A stretch of DNA of 64,000 nucleotides from an uncultured Bacteroidales bacterium (lineage in GTDB: Bacteria; Bacteroidota; Bacteroidia; Bacteroidales; Bacteroidaceae). Below the pieces are notes generated by a model. The model was not told the DNA's origin and did not search any database. It worked only from the letters and a program-made list of their open reading frames with translations. The DNA is taken from NCBI GenBank assembly GCA_902800305.1, contig CADCDP010000005.1:1-64000 (forward strand), given 5' to 3'. A program made the translations under genes and the position numbers. This document shows, piece after piece, positions 6,428-14,568 of this stretch (position 1 is the stretch's first letter; each line of letters begins with the position of its first letter).

Positions 6428-8104
6428 TTATTCTTCCACTATGTTTTTGAAATATCCCCAATAACCTTTTTTATATGCACTATAAGAACCACTGGGAACA
6501 TACAAAGTAGCCGTTTTACATGTATTATCAGAGAAAGAATTGTAAGAACTCTCTGGAGGTGTTGTTCCTAAACAATGTATTGAGGTCAAGTCACTACAAT
6601 TATAGAAAGCCCTTTCGCCTATGGATGTGATGCTGCTGGGGATGATGACAGAGGTCAAGCCTTTGCAACGAGAGAAAGCATAATAGCCAATGGATGTGAC
6701 ACTGTTGGGGATGGTTGTGTTCTTGCATCCTAGCACTAATTGATTGGATGATGTTTTGATTATGGCATTGCAATTATCCCGTGAGTCATATTTCGGATTA
6801 TCAGATGCGACCGTGATGACGGTCAGGCTACTACAATAAGAGAAAACTTCTACGCCAATGGATGTAACGCTGCTGGAGATGGACACAGAGGTCAGGGCAC
6901 TACAGTTGTGGAATGCATTATTGCCAATGGTTTTGACGCTGTTTCCGAACGCAATAACTTTAAGAGTAGTGATACTCATAAACCAATAGTCACCTATTTT
7001 AGTACAATCTATTTCCAACTTTTCTAAATTGTTGCAGCCAGAGAAAGCCCCTTCGCCTATGGATGTGACGCTGTTGGGGATGCTAACGGTGGTCAGGCTA
7101 CTACAGCCATAAAATGCATAGGAGCCAATGGATGTAACACTGTTGGGGATAGTCGTGTTTTTGCAACCTTGTATCAAAGTGTTGCTTGCTGTCTCGATGA
7201 TAGCATTACAATTATCACGAGAATCGTATTTTGTGTTGCCGCTCTCCACCTTAATGGAGGTCAAACCACTACAGCTAGAGAAAGCAAACTGGCCAATAGT
7301 TGTGACGCCGTCAGGGATGTCCACGGCTGTCAGGCCGCTACACCCAGAGAAAGCATAATCGCCAATGTATGTGACGCCGTCAGGGATGTCCACGGCGGTT
7401 AGGCCGCTACACCCAGAGAAAGCAAACTGGCCAATAGTTGTGACGCCGTCAGGGATGTCCACGGCTGTCAGGCCGCTACAGCCATCAAAAACACCATGGC
7501 CAATAGTTGTGACGCCGTCAGGGATGTCCACGGCTGTCAGGCCGATGCAGCCTTCGAAAGCCCTATAGTCAATGGATGTGACGCTGTTGGGGATGATGAC
7601 AGAGGTCAGGGCACTACAGTCTTTGAAAGCCCTATAGCCAATGGATGTGACGCTGTTGGGGATGATGACAGAGGTCAGGGCACTACAGTCTTTGAAAGCA
7701 TCATTGCCTATCTTCAGCACTTCATAAGTGTTCCCCTTATACGTGATGCGGGCAACTATATTGGCTGCACCTTTGAAGCCAACCTTGTCGTAGTCAGAGA
7801 CAACGAGATGCCCCTCCTCAACCGTATACTTGATATAGTCTATATAGAAGTTCTTGTCGTCAATAGCAGAGAAAATGCTGCCATTAGAAGTGGTGCCATC
7901 TTCATTTACTATAACGTGAATATCAGCAACAGATGGATTAGGGGCAGGGTCTGAATTAGTGTTGGTATTAGTATTAGTATTGGTATTAGTATTGGTGCCA
8001 CCACTACCTCCAGAACCTCCATCATCATCTTTGCTACAAGAAAACAATAATGACAGAGCCACAACTGCGAGCATCATCATGCTCAAAAATTTAATCTTTT
8101 TCAT
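6428..8104 (-). CDS. BspA-like leucine-rich-repeat surface lipoprotein
   Basis: 558 residues. A lipoprotein signal ends LLFSC with Cys23 as the lipid site. SKDDDGG follows, the acidic stretch that in Bacteroidota routes lipoproteins to the cell surface. A low-complexity TNTNTN linker (about residues 37-52) precedes a short beta domain. Then come about a dozen LRR_5 repeats of the type IPNSVTSIGxxAFxxCSxLT (about 135-530), with two inserted KYDSRDNCNAII segments. Such proteins usually bind host or polysaccharide ligands. The leader contains a structured RNA candidate (8140-8296). Neighbouring repeats are nearly identical at DNA level, which favours copy-number change. Confidence 0.9.
   Translation of the reverse strand: MKKIKFLSMMMLAVVALSLLFSCSKDDDGGSGGSGGTNTNTNTNTNTNTNSDPAPNPSVADIHVIVNEDGTTSNGSIFSAIDDKNFYIDYIKYTVEEGHLVVSDYDKVGFKGAANIVARITYKGNTYEVLKIGNDAFKDCSALTSVIIPNSVTSIGYRAFKDCSALTSVIIPNSVTSIDYRAFEGCIGLTAVDIPDGVTTIGHGVFDGCSGLTAVDIPDGVTTIGQFAFSGCSGLTAVDIPDGVTYIGDYAFSGCSGLTAVDIPDGVTTIGQFAFSSCSGLTSIKVESGNTKYDSRDNCNAIIETASNTLIQGCKNTTIPNSVTSIGSYAFYGCSSLTTVSIPNSVTSIGEGAFSGCNNLEKLEIDCTKIGDYWFMSITTLKVIAFGNSVKTIGNNAFHNCSALTSVSISSSVTSIGVEVFSYCSSLTVITVASDNPKYDSRDNCNAIIKTSSNQLVLGCKNTTIPNSVTSIGYYAFSRCKGLTSVIIPSSITSIGERAFYNCSDLTSIHCLGTTPPESSYNSFSDNTCKTATLYVPSGSYSAYKKGYWGYFKNIVEE
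7952..7998 (-). repeat. Simple Thr-Asn repeat tract
   Basis: Alternating ATTAGT/ATTGGT hexamers encode the Thr-Asn linker of the LRR lipoprotein. Length changes in steps of six keep the frame. Confidence 0.7.
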
Positions 8105-8139
8105 AATCGCTTAAGTTTTATTGATTGTTTAAAATGCAC

Positions 8140-8296
8140 AAAAAGAAAACGTGGACAATTTACTTCGTCTACGTATTTGGCGGTATTGGGGATAACCTTG
8201 TAATCTTAAACGAGTAAAAGCCCACGCCATCTGGCGTGAACTATCTACTTTTCGTTCTTAATTACGTTTTGTCTAATTCCCCAATTATCCAAATAC
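8140..8296 (-). ncRNA. Structured leader (copy 1 of a three-copy candidate regulatory RNA)
   Basis: Nested pairings: P1 GTATTTGG (8173-8180) with CCAAATAC (8289-8296); P2 ATTGGGGA (8185-8192) with TCCCCAAT (8278-8285); P3 TAAT/AACGA with TCGTT/ATTA; P4 CACGCC (8223-8228) with GGCGTG (8233-8238). In the minus-strand transcript a competing terminator can form: CGTGGGC (8226-8220) with GTCCACG (8156-8150) and TTTAC with GTAAA, followed by TTTTCTTTTT. The rest of 8105-8581 holds the promoter at 8404 and nothing else recognised. Confidence 0.6.
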
Positions 8297-8403
8297 AAGA
8301 ATCCCAAAGTGGATGTTCATCCTATATGTCCTTTTATCATTTTATTCTTTCCTTATACCATAGGCATGAGGGTTTATGTTCTACAATATGAGTTGTTCGT
8401 TTG

Positions 8404-8411
8404 CAAAAGTA
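8404..8411 (-). promoter_or_regulatory. -7 box of the LRR lipoprotein gene
   Basis: TACTTTTG on the minus strand, about 300 bases upstream of the start; the long leader contains the structured RNA. Confidence 0.45.
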
Positions 8412-8581
8412 GTAATTATTTTCAATACACGCATCATCTTTCCCCATTTTTTTGTGCATTACTTTGAATTTATTCAAATTGCCTTGCGAGGCTGCGTGGG
8501 TCAACCTTACAAGGCAATGGGGATTGGGGAATGTGCATGGCTGCACATCGTGGTGATATAAAGCTAAGTGATGAGGCGTAG

Positions 8582-9628
8582 TTACCCTTCTCGGAAGAAG
8601 TCGAGCATCTCGAAGATTTCCTCTTTGGTGGCGGTCTGGTTGATGCGGATGTCACCAATGTCACCAAGGAGGGTGAAGTTGATGATGCCAGCGGTGTTCT
8701 TCTTGTCGTGGGTCATGTACTGGTGAAGTTCCTCGTAGTCATCGCAGGTGATGGGGAGCGTGCCATAGTTCTCTTTGATGAATCGGACAGTCTGGCGCAT
8801 CTTGTCGGTGGGGAAGCCTGTCTTGATGCAGGAGAGGTAGAGTTCGCAGATGAGTCCCCAAGCCACAGCATAACCGTGGAGGACAGGATGACGGGAGAGT
8901 GCCCAGCTCTCGAAGGCGTGACCTGCTGTGTGGCCGAGGTTGAGTGCCTTACGGATGCCATGTTCCAAAGGGTCTTCTTCTACAATGCGTTCCTTGATGG
9001 CGACACTGGTGCCAACCATCTGACCGAGATGTGGGTAATCGACGTTGTCTAAGTCGAAGTTGAGCAGTTCAGCAAAGTTCTGGTCGTTGGAAATGAGTCC
9101 GTGTTTCAGCATCTCGGCATAGCCTGAAAGGATGTTTTCGTGGTCGAGTGTCTTCAGAAATTCTGTGTCGAGTATCACGGTGTCGGGTGCATTGAACACA
9201 CCAATCTCGTTCTTCAAGCCGTTGAAGTTGATGCCTGTCTTACCGCCGACGCTGGCATCCACCATCGAGAGCAAAGTGGTGGGCACGTTGATGTAGGGGA
9301 TGCCACGCTTGAAGGTGCTGGCAGCAAAGCCTCCGAGGTCGGTCACCATGCCTCCTCCGAGATTGACCATGAGTGAGTGGCGAGTGCCTCCGCCGTTGCT
9401 CAGTTCTGACCACACATGGGATAGTGTGTCGAGTGTCTTGTGGGTGTCGGTGGCTCCAATGACAATCCGTGTGGCATTCTGTATGTGGGGAATGTCCATC
9501 ACGAGGGGGAGGCACAGTTGGAATGTGGTCTCGTCGGCGAGGAGGAAGAGTTTGTCGTGTTTCACTCTGCCGATGGCTTCGGCCAGTGTCTGTTGGATGT
9601 TGGTGGAAATGATTACTTGATTTGCCAT
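8582..9628 (-). CDS. aroB: 3-dehydroquinate synthase
   Basis: 348 residues, full family length. AroB converts DAHP to 3-dehydroquinate in the shikimate pathway using NAD and a divalent metal. Visible signatures are LGGGMVTDLGGFAASTFKRG (NAD-binding glycine-rich loop and following helix), PTTLLSMVDASVGGKTGIN (substrate-binding segment), and the metal ligands in GYAEMLKHG, GHTAGHAFE and HGYAVAWG. The start lies four bases after the stop of the Cthe_2159-like gene, so the two are probably co-transcribed from the promoter at 11435. Confidence 0.97.
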   Translation of the reverse strand: MANQVIISTNIQQTLAEAIGRVKHDKLFLLADETTFQLCLPLVMDIPHIQNATRIVIGATDTHKTLDTLSHVWSELSNGGGTRHSLMVNLGGGMVTDLGGFAASTFKRGIPYINVPTTLLSMVDASVGGKTGINFNGLKNEIGVFNAPDTVILDTEFLKTLDHENILSGYAEMLKHGLISNDQNFAELLNFDLDNVDYPHLGQMVGTSVAIKERIVEEDPLEHGIRKALNLGHTAGHAFESWALSRHPVLHGYAVAWGLICELYLSCIKTGFPTDKMRQTVRFIKENYGTLPITCDDYEELHQYMTHDKKNTAGIINFTLLGDIGDIRINQTATKEEIFEMLDFFREG

Positions 9629-9632
9629 GTGT

Positions 9633-11252
9633 TTATCTTACAATTGTGAAGTTTTCATTCAGTGTGAAAGTTCTCTCGTAACCCTTTGTCTTGACAGTAT
9701 AGGTGTTTCCAGTCTTGAACTGAGGACTGCTGATGATGCTGGAACTGCGCTTGAGGGAGAACGGCACGGTGATGGTGTCGATGAGTTTCTCTGTGCTATC
9801 GTACACGAAGACAGGCTCATCTTGAACAATGTCGATGCCAATGAGAAGGGCAGTCGCTTGTTTGGCCAGTTCGTTGGTAGGCACGGATGGCATTTCGCCC
9901 ATGCCTGCACCAACGGAGAAGACACGTCCGCCTGAAATCTCAATGGGGGAGAAGTCGCAATCGAGTCCTTCTTCTGGGGCACCCACTTGGCTCCATGCGT
10001 AAACGGTGCCACCTGTGATGATGATGGCTGGGTCGTTGTTCTGGTTCTGTCCTCCGCCTCCGAAGAAACCACCGAAGCCTCCAGCAAAGAAGTCCATGAG
10101 GTTGGCATCCACAGCATCGTTGTTGGTGCTGCGAGCTATCACATCGGCTCCGTTGAACTCGATGCGTGCGTTGGCATTGATGGCATCATCCACAGCCATG
10201 ACATTCACTTTGCCACCATTCAGCAGCACACCTTCCTTGCCTTCGATGCCTTCAGCACCTGGCGACGACGTGGTGACGGTGACTGTGCCACTGTTGACAA
10301 TGACCTTCTTCTGCGACTTGATGCCTTTCGTCGTTCCGTTGTATTTGTGCTTGCCGAAGGGCATACCACCCTCTTCTCCATCTCCCATCGGGGGGGCACC
10401 AAAGCCTCCCATGGGAAAACCTCCGAAACCACCTTGTCGGGTGCTGTCATTTCTCTCAAGAGGATTTCCGAAGCCGCCCATCATGGGAAAACCTCCGAAA
10501 CCACCTTGTCGGGTGCTGTCGTTTCTTTCAAGAGGATTCCCGAAGCCGCCCATCATGGGGAAGCCGCCTCCATTCTGCATCATCTCTTCAAAGTTCTTCC
10601 GCATCTCCTCAAATCGTGCTTTGTCTTCCTCGGAGATGTTGTCGAAACTGAAAGGAGGCATTCCACCACCTCCTCCAAAAGGATTGGCTTTTTCACCGAG
10701 GTTGTTGCCTGTCGTTTCCACGTTGAGGGTCAGATCCTCAATGGTGATGTCATCTTTCGAACGGATGCCCTTGCAACCGTCTCCTTTAGCCAACACATTG
10801 AGTACACCTTTGCCTGACAGCCTCACCTTGTCTTTCGCCCAGATGACCGCTGCCTTGTGGTTGGCGGTGTCGTTGCAAGCCGCGATGCACAGGATGTTCT
10901 CCGTGCCATCCACAGCTACCAACTCCACTTTCTTCTTGTTCTTCAGCCAGAGAGGCGCACCCTCTTGACTGGTGAGGTTCAGATGGTCGAGTTTCACTTT
11001 TGCCTTGCCATCGGTTTTCAGGATGAGTTGACCGTCGTCGCTCTTGCCAGTGAGGCGCACCGTCAGTTTGTGTGCCTGATAGGTGCTGACGATGTTGACG
11101 TGTGTACCCTCCACACTCACACTCACGCTGTCTTTCACTTCTTGTTTCACCGTAGCCTTCTTGCCGTTGAACTTCACAGTCACATCGGCTGCATGGCAGA
11201 TGTCGCAGAAAAAAAGGGAACTGGCCAATGCCAGAATCAGTTGAATCTTCAT
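9633..11252 (-). CDS. Secreted Cthe_2159-like (DUF4353) beta-helix protein
   Basis: About 539 residues from the start at 11252 (MKIQLILALASSLFFCDICHA, signal peptide); an ATG at 11273 would add seven residues. It has repeated beta-strand units of the DUF4353/Cthe_2159 type, such as GKGVLNVLAKGDGCKGIRSK and SSPGAEGIEGKEGVLLNGG. Family members are calcium-binding beta-helices reported to bind carbohydrates. A Gly/Phe/Met-rich insert in the middle contains a 24-residue unit (FPMMGGFGNPLERNDSTRQ plus GGFGG) repeated twice in tandem, 72 bases at DNA level. Four bases separate it from aroB. Confidence 0.8.
   Translation of the reverse strand: MKIQLILALASSLFFCDICHAADVTVKFNGKKATVKQEVKDSVSVSVEGTHVNIVSTYQAHKLTVRLTGKSDDGQLILKTDGKAKVKLDHLNLTSQEGAPLWLKNKKKVELVAVDGTENILCIAACNDTANHKAAVIWAKDKVRLSGKGVLNVLAKGDGCKGIRSKDDITIEDLTLNVETTGNNLGEKANPFGGGGGMPPFSFDNISEEDKARFEEMRKNFEEMMQNGGGFPMMGGFGNPLERNDSTRQGGFGGFPMMGGFGNPLERNDSTRQGGFGGFPMGGFGAPPMGDGEEGGMPFGKHKYNGTTKGIKSQKKVIVNSGTVTVTTSSPGAEGIEGKEGVLLNGGKVNVMAVDDAINANARIEFNGADVIARSTNNDAVDANLMDFFAGGFGGFFGGGGQNQNNDPAIIITGGTVYAWSQVGAPEEGLDCDFSPIEISGGRVFSVGAGMGEMPSVPTNELAKQATALLIGIDIVQDEPVFVYDSTEKLIDTITVPFSLKRSSSIISSPQFKTGNTYTVKTKGYERTFTLNENFTIVR
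10424..10569 (-). repeat. 72-bp tandem duplication in the Gly-rich insert
   Basis: Two copies of a 72-base unit coding FPMMGGFGNPLERNDSTRQ plus GGFGG, differing at a few synonymous sites. The frame is kept. Confidence 0.8.
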
Positions 11253-11434
11253 GTTTTTTATTCCGTTTATCATTCTTTAATTATTGTTTCCGTCCTTTTA
11301 GACGTTCCTCGCACCAAAAGGTTTACTCAAACTCATCCACATTCCTATCCTTGTTGATGCAGGAACGCCTGTTCGCCACTTCCTTTTGTGCAGGGTTTGT
11401 TGATGTATAAGTCTCATTCCACGATTATTTTCTA

Positions 11435-11442
11435 CAAATGTA
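11435..11442 (-). promoter_or_regulatory. -7 box of the Cthe_2159-like/aroB unit
   Basis: TACATTTG on the minus strand, about 180 bases upstream of the start. The leader holds a direct repeat TTGTTGATG (11351 and 11398) and no gene. Confidence 0.45.
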
Positions 11443-11507
11443 CACAAAAAAATCGTAATCCGTTATAGTCAGGAGTGAAACCAATACATTTTCTCTCTTC
11501 CATACGC

Positions 11508-12290
11508 TTACATCATTGCTATTGAATAATCATCGTGTCCAATGAGACCATTCTTCCAAAGTTTGTACAAATGCTTCTTGAAGTTTCCTGCATTCCTGCA
11601 ATGCAAGATTTTGTCTATGACATCTTTCTCAAAGTCCACCTTCTTAATTCCTAAAGCCGTCCTAATGAAATTGCCATCTTTTGTCTGAGCATCAATAGCC
11701 TCTTGTAGTTCATCTTCATATCGCTCTCTATGAGCCACCTCATACATCATTAATATATAGTGAGCAAGAGCATCACTGGCCACAAATACAATACCATCTT
11801 TCTGAATCTCGAATTGACCAGCCTTAAAACCAACCTCATTCAACGGATCTTTGCAATTCACCAAATAAGGGGGATTGTTGAAACCCACCAATCGCCCAAA
11901 ACTATGCTGCAATTTATCAGATGCTCTGTCATAACAGAATGCCACACTGTCACCATAACTCATCCAGTGCCCATCTTCCCAAACAGCCACAATCGTGGCA
12001 AACGAGCCTTCATCATAGAACTTATTCAAGAGCATTCCACCTTCAACTTTTGCCAGTTCTTCACATTCATTATAGAACGGCTCCCAAATGCCATCTATCC
12101 ATTTATCAAAAGTCTGATAATCTGTGATAGGTTCATCAGGCAGATGCTCCACCAAATACTTAGACCACATATCCGCAAACACTCCTCCACCACCAGCACC
12201 ATCCGAAACGGCAATCCATTTCTGAGTAGCCTTGACGGCATCTTCATTCACGAAGCCTTCTTCAAATTTATGTATAGATAACGCAATCAT
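11508..12290 (-). CDS. PP2C-family Ser/Thr protein phosphatase
   Basis: 260 residues. PP2C signatures in order: NEDAV (residues 16-20), KWIAVSDGAGGGGVFADMWS (metal-binding Asp of the sDGxGG motif), EGSFATIVAVW, SYGDSVAFCYD, VFVASDALAHYI, and DDYSIAMM at the C-terminus, the last metal site. These enzymes remove phosphate from Ser/Thr with two metals. The start overlaps the stop of the DarT-VWA gene by four bases (ATGA), so it is translationally coupled. Two kinases lie upstream in the same island, so it is likely the opposing activity of a phospho-switch. It is the last gene of the unit. Confidence 0.85.
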   Translation of the reverse strand: MIALSIHKFEEGFVNEDAVKATQKWIAVSDGAGGGGVFADMWSKYLVEHLPDEPITDYQTFDKWIDGIWEPFYNECEELAKVEGGMLLNKFYDEGSFATIVAVWEDGHWMSYGDSVAFCYDRASDKLQHSFGRLVGFNNPPYLVNCKDPLNEVGFKAGQFEIQKDGIVFVASDALAHYILMMYEVAHRERYEDELQEAIDAQTKDGNFIRTALGIKKVDFEKDVIDKILHCRNAGNFKKHLYKLWKNGLIGHDDYSIAMM

Positions 12291-13738
12291 TGATTTTGAC
12301 TGATATTAGTGGGTGTTCCAATGTCCATCAATTGAATCAGAGTTGAAAGGTCTGTATTCGTGGCCATTGCAACATGTCTTGCGTTCTCTGCATCGCCACG
12401 CAAATCCCCTATAGGAAGATTGTATCTTGAAGGCAACAGGCTCGACATGTCATAAAGTAATTCGGAGTCTTTGTCACCTTTAAGTTCCGTCTTGCTTACG
12501 GGTAATAATATCTGCTCTTGGTTGTCTGGAGTGACATGTATATTCCAGATAAGCACATTGCCATCATTGGTAAACAATGCTTTTAGTTCATTTGCCAATT
12601 GTATGTTCACCTCTCGAGGATTGACTATTCCATTGAAGGCGCCATCTGTAATATTAATAATGGTAGGAGGATAGCAGTCTTTCTCATGATGTTCTTTCAT
12701 CCATTTGTCAAGAAGTTCTTTGGCCATCATAAACGCTTTGTGCGCCCTTGTGTATTTGCCTACTGCAACAGGTTCGACCCATTGAACCTTTTCCACTTCC
12801 TTCAATTCTACGCCCTTACGCGTCCGTTTTTCCTCTTTAACAGTAATTTTTTTGAAAGGATTGTTTTTTAATTCTTCTGGCGACACAAAATCTCGACCTG
12901 CCAGAATTCCTTTCCAACCATAGTTGGCATCATCACCATAACCGATAACTGCAATATCATAGTAATGTTTTACATCGTTAAGTTTAATACAACGTAAAAC
13001 AAGATTATTGATTTGATCGTTCACGATTCTGGCTACAGCATCTGCCAGTGTAATAAACTCGCCTCGATAATTTAGCTTACGACTCATCGAGATTGACTGG
13101 TCTATCATGAAGATAAATGCCGTAGGCGTATTTCTTGTTATCTGTGCAGTATATGGATTCTTGATTTGCAATTCCTTGGGTTTGGATGGAATAGGAATAC
13201 CAAAGTTGCCAATATTCTTGATATACTCCAATGGGATGAAGTTCTTCACCAGCACTTCTGCCTGAAAGAACACCTGTTCTTCCTCAGGCAAATCAAAATG
13301 CTTACGGGCTTTCACAGCCTGGAAATGAATCTTCTTGAAATCATCCAAAGTTCCACCCACATTCATTCCATTCTTGGCTGCATTCCTGTCTGCATACTGA
13401 GTGTCTTCACCGTATATCACATCCAAATCTATTTCCAAGACAACGGGATTGGAGATGCGTCCATCTTTCATCGCCACATACATCATTGGGTGTTCTTTGG
13501 TAAAACTCACACGCACATACTTCTGCAAACCATATCCTCTATCTATCTGATGTGACGCATCGCTACCACCAGGCCTTGACACTGCAAGCCCCTTTTCCAC
13601 ACAATCTCCCCAAGAATACAAACCACCATTTCTGATAATGGAAGCCAAATTCTCTCTATCCGTAAAGTGATACAACTTCGTGATACCATTCTGGTCAAGC
13701 ACAGCTTTGAACTCCTGCCAATTACTCTTCTTTTCCAT
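12287..13738 (-). CDS. DarT-like ADP-ribosyltransferase fused to a VWA domain
   Basis: 483 residues. Residues about 18-178 look like a DarT domain: KLYHFTDRENLASIIRNGGL (His24 in the Y-H-x-T motif), YVRVSFTKEHPMMYVAMKDG, VVLEIDL, YADRNAAKNG, and FFQAEVLVKNFIPLEYIKNI with Glu161 in the position of the catalytic Glu (the rQAEfLV motif). DarT enzymes ADP-ribosylate DNA bases. Residues about 205-430 are a von Willebrand A domain with an intact metal site DQSIS (213-217) and a later TDG motif. VWA domains of this type bind partners in TerY-like systems. The NADAR-like gene precedes it by 12 bases. This fusion is unusual; guanine or thymine specificity cannot be told from sequence. Confidence 0.7.
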   Translation of the reverse strand: MEKKSNWQEFKAVLDQNGITKLYHFTDRENLASIIRNGGLYSWGDCVEKGLAVSRPGGSDASHQIDRGYGLQKYVRVSFTKEHPMMYVAMKDGRISNPVVLEIDLDVIYGEDTQYADRNAAKNGMNVGGTLDDFKKIHFQAVKARKHFDLPEEEQVFFQAEVLVKNFIPLEYIKNIGNFGIPIPSKPKELQIKNPYTAQITRNTPTAFIFMIDQSISMSRKLNYRGEFITLADAVARIVNDQINNLVLRCIKLNDVKHYYDIAVIGYGDDANYGWKGILAGRDFVSPEELKNNPFKKITVKEEKRTRKGVELKEVEKVQWVEPVAVGKYTRAHKAFMMAKELLDKWMKEHHEKDCYPPTIINITDGAFNGIVNPREVNIQLANELKALFTNDGNVLIWNIHVTPDNQEQILLPVSKTELKGDKDSELLYDMSSLLPSRYNLPIGDLRGDAENARHVAMATNTDLSTLIQLMDIGTPTNISQNQ

Positions 13739-13750
13739 AATAACACCTCT

Positions 13751-14356
13751 TTATTCTTTAAACAAATCCAATTGTAAATTATTGTCCTCTTTCTTTTCTT
13801 TTTCTTCTCCGTATGGATAAGTACCTTCCACGTATGCCTTGATAAGTGAAGCATGAGACAAAGGTTTCTTCGCATTCTCCACATCAGCATTTGTATCATA
13901 ATCCAGCAGCACGATGGTCTTCGTCTTGCTTGCCTCACGCAATCTGTCAATGATGTATGCCACTTTGTTTTCCAGCACCCACTTGTAAGTAGGAATATAA
14001 ATTTGTTTTCTTGCCTCTATATATCCCAACAATTCTGTACCATGCACACCTTTCCGATGTCCCAATGGTTTTCCAAAACGACGAACCGTCCGTTTTATAT
14101 TCTTCATCGTGTCGTTCTGGAATATCTGTACATCCACATCGCAACTTTCAAAAACCTTCAATCCCTGCCAGATGGCTTCTACACATGTTGCGGTATAACC
14201 ATCGCTAAAAGGCACAGGAATACCACCATGAGGATAGAATGGGCTCAGTTTCACCAGTCCATCCTTTGCTCCACTTGTCACATCCGCCAGTATCGCATCT
14301 GGATATTTCTTCAGGATTGTCTCTGGCTTCTTACGTTTTGATTCAATTATAATCAT
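13751..14356 (-). CDS. NADAR-like (DUF6939-type) putative antitoxin
   Basis: 201 residues, no signal. The segment LSPFYPHGGIPVPFSDGYTA followed by TCVEAIWQGLKVFE (residues 38-70) matches the NADAR pattern S-x-F-x-P...G...SVEHYxQxxKF, with Glu60 and Gln64 in the conserved positions. The remainder (RTVRRFGKPLGHRKGVHG, then VLLDYDTNADVE, then KPLSHASLIKAY) agrees with a Bacteroidota/phage family I recall as DUF6939. NADAR proteins hydrolyse ADP-ribose from guanine and act as antitoxins to DarT1. Its location directly before the DarT-like gene supports that role. The name is from memory and the NADAR link is inference from motif spacing. Confidence 0.55.
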   Translation of the reverse strand: MIIIESKRKKPETILKKYPDAILADVTSGAKDGLVKLSPFYPHGGIPVPFSDGYTATCVEAIWQGLKVFESCDVDVQIFQNDTMKNIKRTVRRFGKPLGHRKGVHGTELLGYIEARKQIYIPTYKWVLENKVAYIIDRLREASKTKTIVLLDYDTNADVENAKKPLSHASLIKAYVEGTYPYGEEKEKKEDNNLQLDLFKE

Positions 14357-14568
14357 TTTTTCTTATTCATTATTACCCATTCACCATCTTTGCGTCCACC
14401 TTTGCGTCCAAGAACGCCTATCTTCTTAAGTATAGCAATGTCTCTTTCTATGGTTCTAACATTCATTGTATTCTTTTCCGACATCTTTTCCGACATCTTT
14501 TCCGACATCTTTTCCGACATCTTTTCCGACATTGCTTTTGCGGATATCTTTGAGTCAACGGATATCAT
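14353..14568 (-). CDS. Winged-helix protein with MSEK repeats, detached tail of the AlbA_2 ATPase
   Basis: 71 residues. Residues 13-32 are five MSEK units encoded by five 12-base repeats (14473-14532), followed by a winged-helix segment VRTIERDIAILKKIGVLGRK and GGRKDGEW. In many AlbA_2/COG2865 proteins exactly this part (SEK-type repeat linker plus winged helix) is the C-terminus of the same chain. Here it is in the -1 frame and its ATG overlaps the stop of the upstream gene (ATGA), so it is either made by re-initiation as a separate subunit or is the result of a frameshift. It also overlaps the NADAR-like start by four bases. Confidence 0.7.
   Translation of the reverse strand: MISVDSKISAKAMSEKMSEKMSEKMSEKMSEKNTMNVRTIERDIAILKKIGVLGRKGGRKDGEWVIMNKKK
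14473..14532 (-). repeat. Five 12-bp tandem repeats (MSEK)
   Basis: Five perfect CTTTTCCGACAT units on the plus strand, in frame; copy-number change would alter linker length without a frameshift. Confidence 0.9.

Noticed and set aside
10006-10968. 320-residue open frame on the plus strand opposite the Cthe_2159-like gene
   Set aside because: Pro/Ser/Lys-rich antisense shadow of the Gly-rich protein; no promoter or recognisable domain.
14473-14532. Phase-variation switch in the MSEK repeats
   Set aside because: The unit is 12 bp, so copy-number change cannot shift the frame.
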